Below are positions 26,509 through 36,245 of a stretch of DNA of 64,000 nucleotides, in pieces. The notes beneath the pieces were generated by a model. It worked only from the letters and a program-made list of their open reading frames with translations. It searched no databases and was not told the origin of the DNA. Both the position numbers and the translations under genes were made by a program. Origin of the DNA: an uncultured Bacteroidota bacterium (GTDB lineage: Bacteria; Bacteroidota; Bacteroidia; Chitinophagales; Chitinophagaceae). Where the stretch lies: assembly GCA_903853805.1 (NCBI GenBank), contig CAINUN010000062.1, positions 37,402-101,401 of the forward strand, in the 5' to 3' direction. The stretch's first letter is position 1, and every line of letters starts with the position of its first letter.

Positions 26509-28698
26509 TTACTTCTTTACCATCTTCATTTCCTTCAACAACCAGCCGGCATCGCCAAATTTCTCTACAATGAAAAGTGTGTAGCGAATGTCGAGTGCTA
26601 TGTTGCGGCAAAGTTTCGGGTCGTAGTGAAGGTCACTCATAGTGCCTTCCCACGCACGGTCGAAGTTGGTACCAATTAATTGTCCTTTTGCATTCAAAAC
26701 AGGACTACCCGAATTGCCCCCTGAGGTATGATTAGTTGCTGTGAAAGCAATTGGAACGGTGTTATTCACTTTCCATCTTCCATAATCTTTCTTGGTGTAT
26801 AGTTCTTTTAATTTTGAAGGCACTTTAAACTCATCCACTTTCGGATCGTCTTTGGCTATGGCTTCATCAAGCGTAGTTTGGTAGCTGTAATTCGCAGGTC
26901 CGCATGGGTCAAGCCCCTCTATTTTTCCATAAGTAAGACGCAAAGTTTGATTGGCATCAGGATAGAAATTAGTATTCCAATATTGCGTCATTTGGGCATT
27001 CATATACAATCTATTGTAGAATGCCAAATTGTTGTTGTATTGGGTGATGAGCGGTGTAATGTTTAGCTTGCGGAATTGAGCAACAGCATTGTATAAACGC
27101 CAACCTGGATCTGACATGATTTTGAGGGTGTCTTTCACAGCAATCTTAGCAATAAAGTTATTGAACTTCTCTTGGTTTGCCATAAAACTAAGGTTATAAA
27201 CATCGGATGCCATTGCACTCCATTTTCCTTTATAATACTTTAAAGATTTGCGCAGCTCAATTGGCGTCCAACTTTTGATTCCTTTATAGTACATCGGCAT
27301 TAAAGATTGAAACATGTCTTTGTCGGTCGCTGCATCATAATTTTTGAAAAAAGCATCGGTAGCTTTTGCCAATTTGGTGATAGAATCATTTTTTGCAGCA
27401 TCGCCCATTGAACTAGAACGAAGCAGGTTTAAAATTTTGTCAAGCGTGGCGCTTTGCTGAATGGTTTCAATGCCAAACACTGCTTCCGAAATATAAGTAT
27501 CAGCCTTCAATGCACTGTCCACCTTCACAGCATTGACTTGAATTTTCCCTAGCAATTCATGAGCATATCCAAGCTTATCTACATTTGCAGTAGCCCATGC
27601 TTGGTAATCAGCTTCTTCTGTTTTTTTCATTTCTATAGCGTTGCTTTGCTCCAAGCCTTTAACTTCTCCTTGCCACTTCTTCCAACCGTTGGCAATGCCT
27701 GCTCTTTTAGATGTGTATTTCAAGAAAATATCGCGGCTGGCACTCATGTTTTTCGATAAGCATTCCAATTTTTTAGTGCGAATTGAAATACGAATTGGAT
27801 CGGTAGTTTTCAAGATTTGATTGAGCTGATAAGAAGAAATGTATTCTTGTGTATTGGCAGGAAAACCATACACCATCGAGAAGTCACCTTCTTTATAACC
27901 AGCAATGTTTATGGTAAGAAAATTTTTGGCTTGGTATGGTTTATTGTCAGCACTAAAATCGGCAGGTTTATTGTCTTTGCCTGCATAAATACGGAACATA
28001 CTAAAGTCACCTGTATGACGTGGCCACATCCAATTGTCGCTGTCACCTCCAAAAGAACCAATACCATTTGGTGGAAATCCTACCAAGCGAATGTCCTTAA
28101 ACGTTTCGGTTAGAAAAACCCAGTATTGATTTCCGTTAAATAATGGCTTGATGGTAGCGTCCATTTTTGTTGTGAAGCGCCAGCCTTTTTCCAAGTTTTT
28201 TATCCTTACAGAAATGATACTGTCCCGTTTAGGATTGTCAAGTGTATCTGGAATATTTTGAAGAATAACGTTGGATACGTTTTCCATTCTTCTTACAAAA
28301 GTCACCGCCAAGCCTGGGCAAGGAATTTCATCTTTATTATTTTTTGCAAAAAAGCCATTTGCAAAATAATCGTGGTCTTTACTGCTCAATCCTTGCACAG
28401 TGCCGTAACCACAATGATGATTGGTGAGCAACAATCCTTTTGGCGAAATAACTTCGGCAGTGCAACCAGACCCAAACAACACGATGGAATTGTTTAATCC
28501 AGTCCCATTGGCGTTGTAAATTTTATCAACAGGAATTTCTAAACCTTGCGATTTCATATCCGCTTCGTTCTTTTTTAAATTTGCCGGAAGCCACATTCCT
28601 TCTTTAGCAATAGTATTAAAAAAACATCCGAAAGCGGCAGCCACAAAGGCTGTTTTCAATAAAACCAAACGGTAATTTTTAGTCAAAGACATGAGCAT
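26509..28698 (-). CDS. S46-family dipeptidyl peptidase (DPP7/DPP11 type)
   Basis: A 729-residue secreted serine exopeptidase of the S46 family, which removes dipeptides from the N-terminus of oligopeptides in the periplasm. There is a signal peptide of about 30 residues before KEGMWLP. The catalytic histidine is in LLLTNHHCGYG and the serine in TSGGNSGSPVLN; the intervening helical domain is present. The residue controlling specificity lies in FDRAWEGTMSDLHYD: an Arg at this site is what I associate with DPP11-type enzymes that prefer Asp/Glu, while Gly marks DPP7. I therefore lean to DPP11-like, moderately sure. A second in-frame ATG two codons later is an alternative start. Confidence 0.93.
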   Translation of the reverse strand: MLMSLTKNYRLVLLKTAFVAAAFGCFFNTIAKEGMWLPANLKKNEADMKSQGLEIPVDKIYNANGTGLNNSIVLFGSGCTAEVISPKGLLLTNHHCGYGTVQGLSSKDHDYFANGFFAKNNKDEIPCPGLAVTFVRRMENVSNVILQNIPDTLDNPKRDSIISVRIKNLEKGWRFTTKMDATIKPLFNGNQYWVFLTETFKDIRLVGFPPNGIGSFGGDSDNWMWPRHTGDFSMFRIYAGKDNKPADFSADNKPYQAKNFLTINIAGYKEGDFSMVYGFPANTQEYISSYQLNQILKTTDPIRISIRTKKLECLSKNMSASRDIFLKYTSKRAGIANGWKKWQGEVKGLEQSNAIEMKKTEEADYQAWATANVDKLGYAHELLGKIQVNAVKVDSALKADTYISEAVFGIETIQQSATLDKILNLLRSSSMGDAAKNDSITKLAKATDAFFKNYDAATDKDMFQSLMPMYYKGIKSWTPIELRKSLKYYKGKWSAMASDVYNLSFMANQEKFNNFIAKIAVKDTLKIMSDPGWRLYNAVAQFRKLNITPLITQYNNNLAFYNRLYMNAQMTQYWNTNFYPDANQTLRLTYGKIEGLDPCGPANYSYQTTLDEAIAKDDPKVDEFKVPSKLKELYTKKDYGRWKVNNTVPIAFTATNHTSGGNSGSPVLNAKGQLIGTNFDRAWEGTMSDLHYDPKLCRNIALDIRYTLFIVEKFGDAGWLLKEMKMVKK

Positions 28699-28796
28699 AA
28701 TTTGTTTTCAAGAAATAAAAATACACAATACTGCAAATGTTTTCACTAAATGGGCTATATTGGCCTAATATAATGTGAAAATTCTTTTTGAGGATT

Positions 28797-30809
28797 ATGA
28801 AAAAACGCTTGCTTTTTCTGGCGATTTTGTTGTTGCAACTGATAGACGTCAAGGCCCAAAATTTGTTTAATGCACCCGACACCGTGTGTGCACGCCAGCC
28901 CATTCAACTGACGAGCAATGTTTCTGCTTCTTCCTATTACTGGGGCTTTTGTTCTGGTTATATGTTCAATAAACCAGTTGGCACTAATATTGGTGTAATC
29001 AGTGGATTTGATGCCCCTACTGCAATGGAAATAGGGAAGGATGGTGTTAACTATTTTGGTTTTGTTGTTAATTCTATTTCCAGGGAATTGATTCGACTTG
29101 ATTATGGAAGTAGTTTGTCTAATGTTCCCATAGCAGTAAATCTTGGTAATTTAAACAACACTATTCCTGAGTTTACTTCCAAACTTTATCTTACTAAAGA
29201 CGCTACAGGCAGTTGGTTTATGTTTGTTTGCGGAGGTACAGATTTAGTTAATTCTTCTATTGCACGAATTGATTTTGGAAAGTCATTATCAAAAACCCCT
29301 AGCGTTGTAAACTTTGGAAATTTAACTGGAGTTTTCAATGCACCAAAAGGCATTTTTGTTTTACAAGAAGGGATTAATTATGTAGGTTATGTTGCGAATT
29401 ATACTGATGACAAATTAATAAGACTAGAGTTTGGTGATAATATTTCTTACACACCAAATGTTGTTGAAATAGGCGACACTTTTGCTTTGAGTAGCGCAAC
29501 TGATATGGTTCCCGTATTTGATAATGGCAATTGGTTTGTATTTGCAACAAACGAAAATAATAGCACTCTTGACAGGTTAGAATTCGGGTCTAGTATTTTT
29601 AATGAGCCAATTGGAAATGATGTTGGAAATTTAGGAGGTAAACTATTTGGTCCTACCAGTCTTGCTTTTGTAAAAGATTGCGGACTTTATCACCTTTTAA
29701 TAACCAATGGAGTAAGCGGCGATTTGACTATGGCTGATTTTTCGAACATAACAGGACCGTATTACTCTAGGATTTTTGTTGGTTTCGGAACAATGAATGC
29801 ACCTAATAGTATTACGAGAATAATTCGCGATAGAGATAACGTTTTTTCTTTTGTTCCAAATAGCGGTGATAATACACTTACTAAATTTGAATTTCCAAGT
29901 TGCACTAATTCTAGTATTGCTTCCTCTATTACTTCAGTACCCCCAACATATAGTTATGCTGATTCTGGTATTTACAATGTTTACTATGCCATAAATGAAG
30001 GGCTTCCAAATATGCAGATAGAGTGTAAGCAAATTGTTGTATTACCTGTGCCACAGATGACTTTTCATAATGACACAACTATTTGTCAGGGCGATACAAT
30101 TGAATTGTTTGTTCAAGCATTTAGTTCTCAAAGTCAAACATGGTATCCTAATTATAACATTGATGACACATCCTATTTCAAAGTTCATGTTTGGCCTGAA
30201 CATACTATTGATTACCATGTCATACTTCCATATGCAAATGGTTGTATTGTAGATACTCCTGTAACTATAACTGTAAGCAAAATTAAAGCTGATGCAGGAG
30301 CAGATAGGACAATAGCAGATGGTGCAGAAAGCATGATTGGAGGACCAATGACTGTATACAATGATAGCATAGGGCTATATACTTATCATTGGTTTCCTTA
30401 CCAATATCTTTCTGATTCTGCAATTATTAATCCTGTGGTATTTCCTCCTAATAATTTTACTTACTATTTAGAAGTGCGCAATAATTTTGGTTGTTATGAT
30501 ATTGATACAGTTGTTGTTAATGTGGAATGCAATTCAATCAACCTGCCAAATGCGTTTGCACCTAATAGTCGGAATTCAGCTATCAATACTTTTGGTATTC
30601 AAAACAATCAACTTGTTAAACTGAATTACTTTGTCATTTTTGATCGTTGGGGTAAAAAGATTTTTGAAACTACTGACGTTACTAAAGCATGGGATGGAAC
30701 TACTGAGGTAGGACCAGCACCTGTTGGCGTATATGTTTGGGAAGCCGACGGCTTCTGTGCTTCTGGAAAAAGATTCAGCCGATCGGGTAACCTTACCCTG
30801 ATTAGATAA
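28797..30809 (+). CDS. Secreted beta-propeller-like protein with T9SS type B sorting domain
   Basis: A 670-residue exported protein. The ATG at 28797 gives the signal peptide MKKRLLFLAILLLQLIDVKAQ; the ORF's TTG start nine bases earlier is unnecessary. Residues about 55-340 consist of some six degenerate repeats of about 45 residues with the pattern (L/I)xRLxFGxxxxxxPxxVxxGN, probably blades of a propeller. Next come two Ig/PKD-like segments and a C-terminal domain beginning LPNAFAPNSRNS and ending in SGNLTLIR, the T9SS type B (CHU_C/gliding motility-associated) sorting domain. The protein should be on the cell surface or secreted; its binding partner is unknown. It is monocistronic and ends at a strong hairpin. 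Confidence 0.88.
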   Translation: MKKRLLFLAILLLQLIDVKAQNLFNAPDTVCARQPIQLTSNVSASSYYWGFCSGYMFNKPVGTNIGVISGFDAPTAMEIGKDGVNYFGFVVNSISRELIRLDYGSSLSNVPIAVNLGNLNNTIPEFTSKLYLTKDATGSWFMFVCGGTDLVNSSIARIDFGKSLSKTPSVVNFGNLTGVFNAPKGIFVLQEGINYVGYVANYTDDKLIRLEFGDNISYTPNVVEIGDTFALSSATDMVPVFDNGNWFVFATNENNSTLDRLEFGSSIFNEPIGNDVGNLGGKLFGPTSLAFVKDCGLYHLLITNGVSGDLTMADFSNITGPYYSRIFVGFGTMNAPNSITRIIRDRDNVFSFVPNSGDNTLTKFEFPSCTNSSIASSITSVPPTYSYADSGIYNVYYAINEGLPNMQIECKQIVVLPVPQMTFHNDTTICQGDTIELFVQAFSSQSQTWYPNYNIDDTSYFKVHVWPEHTIDYHVILPYANGCIVDTPVTITVSKIKADAGADRTIADGAESMIGGPMTVYNDSIGLYTYHWFPYQYLSDSAIINPVVFPPNNFTYYLEVRNNFGCYDIDTVVVNVECNSINLPNAFAPNSRNSAINTFGIQNNQLVKLNYFVIFDRWGKKIFETTDVTKAWDGTTEVGPAPVGVYVWEADGFCASGKRFSRSGNLTLIR

Positions 30810-30821
30810 TTACTAGTATTT

Positions 30822-30864
30822 CCAATAAAAAAGAGGCTATAAAACATAGCCTCTTTTTTATTGG
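30822..30864. terminator. Bidirectional terminator between convergent genes
   Basis: A perfect 19-bp inverted repeat around an AAAAC loop combines GC-rich core AGAGGCTAT / ATAGCCTCT with A and T runs on both sides. It would terminate the type B protein gene on the plus strand and the DUF349 gene on the minus strand. Confidence 0.95.
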
Positions 30865-30877
30865 AATGTATTTTACA

Positions 30878-32488
30878 TTATTTATCACCTTCTTGTTCGG
30901 ACTCAAGATTTTCCTTTGGAGAAGCGTTATTCATTTTATCCAAGTCTTTCAATTGAGATCTGATATCTTCAATTTTTTCGGACTTGTGTTTTAATTTATG
31001 TTCAGATTGTCCAATAAGTTTTTCTAAATGAGCCCTTAATTCTTCTTCTTTATTACCAGGAGTAATATTCTCAATGGCTATTTTAAATTCAGTAAGTCGC
31101 TCCTTTTCTTCGTCAAATTCTTGCACTAATTGATCAAAGAAGGATTTTGTTTTTTCATGCTTATATTGAATCTGTTTTTCAACAAAAGTCTTTCTCTTTT
31201 CACGCTCTTCGTCTTTACGATTAAAGAAGTGTTTACGTGCTGAAATGAATTGATCCCATAATGAATGAATGAATGCCCTTGGTACCATGCCAATTTTTTT
31301 CCACTCATCAAACAACTCATTCATTTCATCTGTAGTTTCTTTCCAGTTAGATGAATTCTTTATTGATTCAGCACGTTTGAGTAAAGCTAATTTTTGTGCG
31401 TAATTATCTTCGTGTTCTACTTTCTGAGTTTCTAAATGTTGGCGTTTATTGGCAAAGAAAAAATCCTTTGCTGCATTTAATCTGTTCCAAAGGTCATCTG
31501 ATTTGTCAACAGGTACTCTGCCTATTGATTTCCAACTTTCATTGATGTTTACAAATGCTTGTGATGTTTTAGTCCACTCTTTGCTTTCTTTCAAACTTTC
31601 AGCTTTTTCTACTAAAGCTAGTTTTTGAAGATAATTCTGTTCTTGCTCTTGTTGTATTACTTGGAAATGTTCTTTTTTTCTTTGAAAAAAATTGTTTTTA
31701 GAGAGAATAAATCTACCCCAAAGCTCTTCATTCCTATCATGTGCCGTTCTGCCAATACTGCGCCACTGGTCCATTAAACTCTTGAATAGTTCTGTTGAAT
31801 CCTTCCAACTTTCTGAATCTGCAATTGCTTCTGCTTTTTCTACAATTTCCATCTTCAAGTCAAGATTTCGAAGTAGTTCTTTTTCTTGTTCATCTTGGTG
31901 TTCTCTCTTTCTTTCAAAGAATTTATTCTTTGCATTTTCAAACCTAGCCCATAAATCTTCGTTACGATGTTTATCAACATAACCTAAACTCTTCCAAGTT
32001 TCGCTAAACTCTTTTAATTTTTGAGAAGCCTCTTTCCAGTTTTGGCTTGATGTTGCTATGTTTTCGGCATTTTCAATAAGTGCCAATTTGATAATATAGT
32101 TCTGTTCTGTAAGTTGAGAAATAACCTTATCAAGCTCATCAACATGATCAATAAGTTTTGCAAAATTCCCAATTGCATTAGTATGTAACAAGTAGTCCTT
32201 TAGACGCGCTACTTTGCCAACGAGCTTTAACTTGTCCTCTGTATTATTCCACTCATCAAGAGTGTCATTAACTCGTTTTTCTACTTCCGGAAATTTTTCA
32301 AGCAATGCTTTAATTACAGCTTCGGCATTTTCGTCTGTCAGCAATGCGAGTATTCTTTCAGTTTGTTTGGCTGTGGTTTTTAATATTAGTTCGCCTTTTT
32401 CATTTATTTCACAATAATCTTTTCCGTCAAAATCAAAATTATCCCACCAGTTTTGTAAAGAATTTGATTGCGTTTCTTCGTTTGTCAT
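30878..32488 (-). CDS. DUF349-repeat protein
   Basis: A 536-residue cytoplasmic, highly charged, all-helical protein. It carries five repeats of about 70 residues, each with a W-x(n)-W pattern such as SWKDSTELFKSLMDQWRSIGR followed by NEELWGRF and FFxRKxEH, the signature of DUF349. The N-terminal 130 residues and the C-terminal acidic coiled coil flank the repeats. DUF349 proteins are widespread in Bacteroidota and their role is poorly known; coiled-coil scaffolding is plausible. The gene stands alone between two convergent or parallel neighbours. Confidence 0.93.
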   Translation of the reverse strand: MTNEETQSNSLQNWWDNFDFDGKDYCEINEKGELILKTTAKQTERILALLTDENAEAVIKALLEKFPEVEKRVNDTLDEWNNTEDKLKLVGKVARLKDYLLHTNAIGNFAKLIDHVDELDKVISQLTEQNYIIKLALIENAENIATSSQNWKEASQKLKEFSETWKSLGYVDKHRNEDLWARFENAKNKFFERKREHQDEQEKELLRNLDLKMEIVEKAEAIADSESWKDSTELFKSLMDQWRSIGRTAHDRNEELWGRFILSKNNFFQRKKEHFQVIQQEQEQNYLQKLALVEKAESLKESKEWTKTSQAFVNINESWKSIGRVPVDKSDDLWNRLNAAKDFFFANKRQHLETQKVEHEDNYAQKLALLKRAESIKNSSNWKETTDEMNELFDEWKKIGMVPRAFIHSLWDQFISARKHFFNRKDEEREKRKTFVEKQIQYKHEKTKSFFDQLVQEFDEEKERLTEFKIAIENITPGNKEEELRAHLEKLIGQSEHKLKHKSEKIEDIRSQLKDLDKMNNASPKENLESEQEGDK

Positions 32489-32582
32489 ACCAATTCCAAT
32501 TTATAATAAACATAACAGTTTTTCGTCGTAAGGAGATGCAATATAAAGAGTTTTAGATATTGAAATGCTGCCTTTTATTTTT

Positions 32583-33341
32583 TTATTTACTACCAAAAAC
32601 TTTTTGTAATAAAGCAGTAACTCGTGCAGCAGGGTCTGTACGGATTCTGTCTTCTTCTTGTGAAATGGTAAGAAAAAGACCGTTCAATGCACGCTCAGTA
32701 ACATAAGCAGATAAGTCGGAGTTAATAGGCGTTTTTGTTGTTGGCAGTTTGTTATATAGTCCAAAGAGTTGGTTCCAATATGTTGCTACATTGTATTGGT
32801 TTAATGATTTTTCTATCACTGGACGAAATGCTGTGGTTAGATCTGCTGTAGTTTTAGCTTTCAAAAAATTAGTAGCTGCACCTTTTCCTCCTTTTACAAT
32901 TGCAATTCCATCCTGAATGGTCATTCCTTTGATGGCATTGATAAAAATAGGTGTGGCTTTGGATGCGGCATCTTCTGCTGCTCGATTCATGTAAAGGATA
33001 GTCTTGTCGGCAACATTGCCTAATCCAATTGCTCTTACTGTTGCTTCAACTTTTGTTGCTTCTGTAGGTAAAAGAATTTTTACCAAGCTATTCGTAAGAT
33101 ATCCATTTACAGCAGATAGTTTGCCTGAGGCATTTTGAGAGCCTGTTTGCAACATTTCTTTTAGTGCAGCAACAGCATCTGTGTTATTAAAATTGACTGC
33201 TGAATTGCCCTTGTTGTTTGTGAGTGATTGGGCTTTCGATATTACGTTGTTTAATAATGAATTTACATTTTGTGCTAAAGAAATTTGCGCAAGCAAAAGC
33301 AAAGAAAATGCAACGGTAATTTTTTTGATTGAGGGGTTCAT
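32583..33341 (-). CDS. DUF4197 exported protein
   Basis: A 252-residue periplasmic protein with a signal peptide ending ISLAQ (about residue 23). The mature part contains the DUF4197 pattern: AVAALKEMLQTGSQNAS, AEDAASKATPIFINAIKGMTIQDGIAIVKGG and the C-terminal RALNGLFLTISQEEDRIR. It is helical, and without cysteines. No function is known for the family. It sits upstream of the DUF349 gene on the same strand with about 95 bases between them, so a common transcript is possible but not shown. Confidence 0.9.
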   Translation of the reverse strand: MNPSIKKITVAFSLLLLAQISLAQNVNSLLNNVISKAQSLTNNKGNSAVNFNNTDAVAALKEMLQTGSQNASGKLSAVNGYLTNSLVKILLPTEATKVEATVRAIGLGNVADKTILYMNRAAEDAASKATPIFINAIKGMTIQDGIAIVKGGKGAATNFLKAKTTADLTTAFRPVIEKSLNQYNVATYWNQLFGLYNKLPTTKTPINSDLSAYVTERALNGLFLTISQEEDRIRTDPAARVTALLQKVFGSK

Positions 33342-33394
33342 TGTTGAATGGTTTAGTTTATAAAAACAAATCTTGTTCCAAGTTAAGAAGAATA

Positions 33395-35857
33395 CTATTC
33401 GCTATCTTCTTGCTTTATGTTGTTGCGTTCGTTTATTGGTACAACTAGATTTTCTTTCGGCTTTTTATTGTTTTTTGAATCGGTTTTTCCGAAACGATAT
33501 GAGAGTGTAAAGTTAATCACTCTAGTTTCTTTGTCTCTAAAAACAGTTTGTGTGGCATAGTTAAACTCATATATGTTGGTGGTTTTCCTTGAATTGAAAA
33601 TGTCAGTGAAATTCACCACACCTGTTATATTGTTTTTAAAGAAGTTTTTCCTCACAGCAATGTCCAACCAATACACTTCTTTCAAGGTTCCTTGTGCAGC
33701 AATTTTTGGTGCTTCATATCCGCAGCTAATTTGAATAGAACTGTTTTTAGGCAATTTTATATTGGTATTGATTTTTGAAAACCAACTCGAGCCATTATTG
33801 TTCAAAGAAGAACTTGCTACACTGCCATTAATGATGTTGTTGAAAAAATTAAAGTTAGCGGTAGCATCCCAAAAAGAAAGGATTTGAAATTTCCCAGTTA
33901 GTTCCAAACCATAAGTAATGCCATGATTTAAGTTTTGAGACATGGTCAAACTTCTTCCTGAAGAATCTGAGTTAAATGTTTTCACTCTATCAATCAGGTT
34001 TTGAGTGAATTGATAATAGGCGCTTGCAATAATGGTGTGTCCTTTTTGAAATTGTTTATTGTAATTGAATTCTACATTATGAATGAATTCAGGAATCAAA
34101 TTTGGGTTGCCGGCTAGTGTATCCATAGGGTTGCCCACATCTTTGTAAGGCATCATTTGGTAAAAACTTGGACGATTGATGCGGCGAGTATAACTAGCAT
34201 AAACTGTTTGGTTTTTTGGAAGTTTATAACTCATGTATGCTGATGGAAAAAGATTGAGAAACTCGTTGGAATAATTGTTTCCTTTAAGAAGAGAAGAAGA
34301 GCCATCATAGCGCGAATACTCTAGCCTCAATCCTAACTGATACCCAAACTTTCCATACTGATCGCTGAATCTTGTATAGGCAGCTTGTGTTTGTTGCAGA
34401 TAATGATAGTCATTTTGCAAAAGACTGTCTTTCTGAAAACCATTGCCATCTCCATGATTTATAGTGGCATTATTGCTTGTTTCAAACCACATCAACTGCG
34501 ATTTCCATCCTGTACTTAATATGCCGTTTGTGGTGAAAAATGGGGTTGTAAAATCTGCCTGACTCGTAAGGCTTGTATTGCCACCACCACCTGGCATTTG
34601 TTGAATTACTTCATTGCCTTTTTGATTTCCAGCCGAATCCAATTTTATGGTATGATAATTTTGGTCGCGGTACATGTTGTTTCTAGCAAAAGTGATATTG
34701 GCACTCAGTTCTTGCTTTTCTTTTTTGAACTTGTGTTTATAATCTAAAGACGTAGAAACAGAAATTGGTCCGCCCCAAAAATAGGTGCTGCGCGATTCTG
34801 TGGAGTCAATTTTATCACCAGTAAAATAATGATAATCGGTAAGCGCTTTGTTGCCCCAACGCATTTTATTCAAGTTGCCGGTGAACACAAAGCTTGTCCT
34901 TTTGCTGTAAGTATATTCTGCGCCAAAAGTGTTGAACCATGCATCGTTGTATCGAGTACTATTTTCATAACTGCCAGTTGTTAGCAGCCCTTCAAGTGTT
35001 TTTCTTTCGTTGGCAATGTGTTGATAATTGGTGTTGTAGCGATAACCGGTGTTAAAGAAAATATTCCAACGGTCGTTGCGCAAATTCAGGTTCAACGAAG
35101 CATTGTATTTATCGCCAGTACCGGCACCCACCGAAACCATTCCGTTCTTACCAAATTTCTTTTCTTTTTTGGTGATGATGTTGATGATGCCTGCCATGCC
35201 TTGTGCATCATAATTGGCAGTGGGGTTTGTAATTACTTCCACGCTTTGAATCACACTTGCAGGGAGGCTTTGCAATGCATCTGCAATTTCTCCGCCAAGC
35301 AATGTGGCAGGTTTGCCGTCAATCAACAAGGTGGTTTCTTTTCCGCGAAGCAAAATATCTCCATCCACATCTACCGAAAGGGTAGGGATGTTTTTCAACA
35401 CATCGGTAGCACTGCCGCCCGCCGAGGTAATGTTCTTTTCTACATTAAATACCTTTTTGTCGGCGCTTAGTTCAATCATGTTTTTCTCGCCCACAATTTC
35501 CACTTCCTTCAATGTTTGTGAAGTGCCACTTACAGAAATCTTTCCCAGTTTTTTATCAGGATTGGTTTTTGAAAGTTGAATGTTATCCAAAAATCTTTGC
35601 TTGAAACCAAGGGCATTTATGCGCAGCAAATAATCGCCATCTGCCACATGGTCAATTTCAAAACTGCCATTTTCCTTTGTCATCGCGCCATTCACCACCG
35701 AAGAATCTTTCTTCAACAGCGTAATAGTTGCCAATTCAACGGCTTTGTTTTTGGCATCTAAAACCTGTCCGCTAATTTTTCCATGAAAAGAATTGGTTTG
35801 AGCAAAAAGGGAAATACAACTAAATAGAAAAAGGGGAATCAGTAAAAAGTGCTTCAT
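33395..35857 (-). CDS. TonB-linked outer membrane protein with carboxypeptidase-like N-terminal domain
   Basis: An 820-residue outer membrane beta-barrel. The signal peptide ends FAQ (about residue 20); residues 25-110 form a carboxypeptidase regulatory-like domain (KISGQVLDAKNKAVELATITLLKKD). A plug domain follows (about 125-240, with SVEVITNPTANYDAQGMAGIINIITKK), then the barrel with repeated aromatic strands such as YASYTRRINRPSFYQMMPYKDVGNP. It belongs to the outer membrane beta-barrel family close to TonB receptors. No SusD gene is near, so it is probably not a SusC of a nutrient pair; iron, peptide or secretion-related roles are open. The last ~20 residues are polar. Confidence 0.9.
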   Translation of the reverse strand: MKHFLLIPLFLFSCISLFAQTNSFHGKISGQVLDAKNKAVELATITLLKKDSSVVNGAMTKENGSFEIDHVADGDYLLRINALGFKQRFLDNIQLSKTNPDKKLGKISVSGTSQTLKEVEIVGEKNMIELSADKKVFNVEKNITSAGGSATDVLKNIPTLSVDVDGDILLRGKETTLLIDGKPATLLGGEIADALQSLPASVIQSVEVITNPTANYDAQGMAGIINIITKKEKKFGKNGMVSVGAGTGDKYNASLNLNLRNDRWNIFFNTGYRYNTNYQHIANERKTLEGLLTTGSYENSTRYNDAWFNTFGAEYTYSKRTSFVFTGNLNKMRWGNKALTDYHYFTGDKIDSTESRSTYFWGGPISVSTSLDYKHKFKKEKQELSANITFARNNMYRDQNYHTIKLDSAGNQKGNEVIQQMPGGGGNTSLTSQADFTTPFFTTNGILSTGWKSQLMWFETSNNATINHGDGNGFQKDSLLQNDYHYLQQTQAAYTRFSDQYGKFGYQLGLRLEYSRYDGSSSLLKGNNYSNEFLNLFPSAYMSYKLPKNQTVYASYTRRINRPSFYQMMPYKDVGNPMDTLAGNPNLIPEFIHNVEFNYNKQFQKGHTIIASAYYQFTQNLIDRVKTFNSDSSGRSLTMSQNLNHGITYGLELTGKFQILSFWDATANFNFFNNIINGSVASSSLNNNGSSWFSKINTNIKLPKNSSIQISCGYEAPKIAAQGTLKEVYWLDIAVRKNFFKNNITGVVNFTDIFNSRKTTNIYEFNYATQTVFRDKETRVINFTLSYRFGKTDSKNNKKPKENLVVPINERNNIKQEDSE

Positions 35858-36245
35858 AATAATGTTTGCAAATTTGAAGGAATAATCTCAGCTAATGAGC
35901 AAGAATTCGTTAAAAACCATTAGAAGTTTACTAAATAAATGGGCTTAAATAGTGCAATTCGTATTTGATTTTAATCAAAAGCTGTTTTCAATCTTTAATT
36001 GTGAGTAATTCTTCCCTATTTCTTTTTCAAAAAGGAATAAAATGGTGTTTAGGATATTGATTATTTGATAATTATCATGAGAAAAACAATAAATAACTCA
36101 AGAAAAAAGGCGTATTTCTTGAACTAATTACTTATTTACTCAATAAATACATTGTTATTTTTAATAAAAAGAATAAATTTACTGAGCAAATCATTTGTTT
36201 ATTCAAGTAAAATATTAAATTGTCTCTAATTACAAACGAGTTTTT
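35858..36245. other. AT-rich divergent intergenic region with a repeated TTTACT motif
   Basis: About 390 bases between the TonB-linked gene and the small hypothetical gene. A 14-base motif close to TTTACTAAATAAAT occurs at 35927-35940, 36135-36148 (one mismatch) and more loosely at 36178-36191, with an inverted variant at 36198-36211. The last two face each other with a six-base spacer as TTTACT...AGTAAA. I see no clear TAnnTTTG element for the plus-strand gene. The motif cluster may be an operator, but in such AT-rich DNA chance is a real alternative. Confidence 0.45.
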
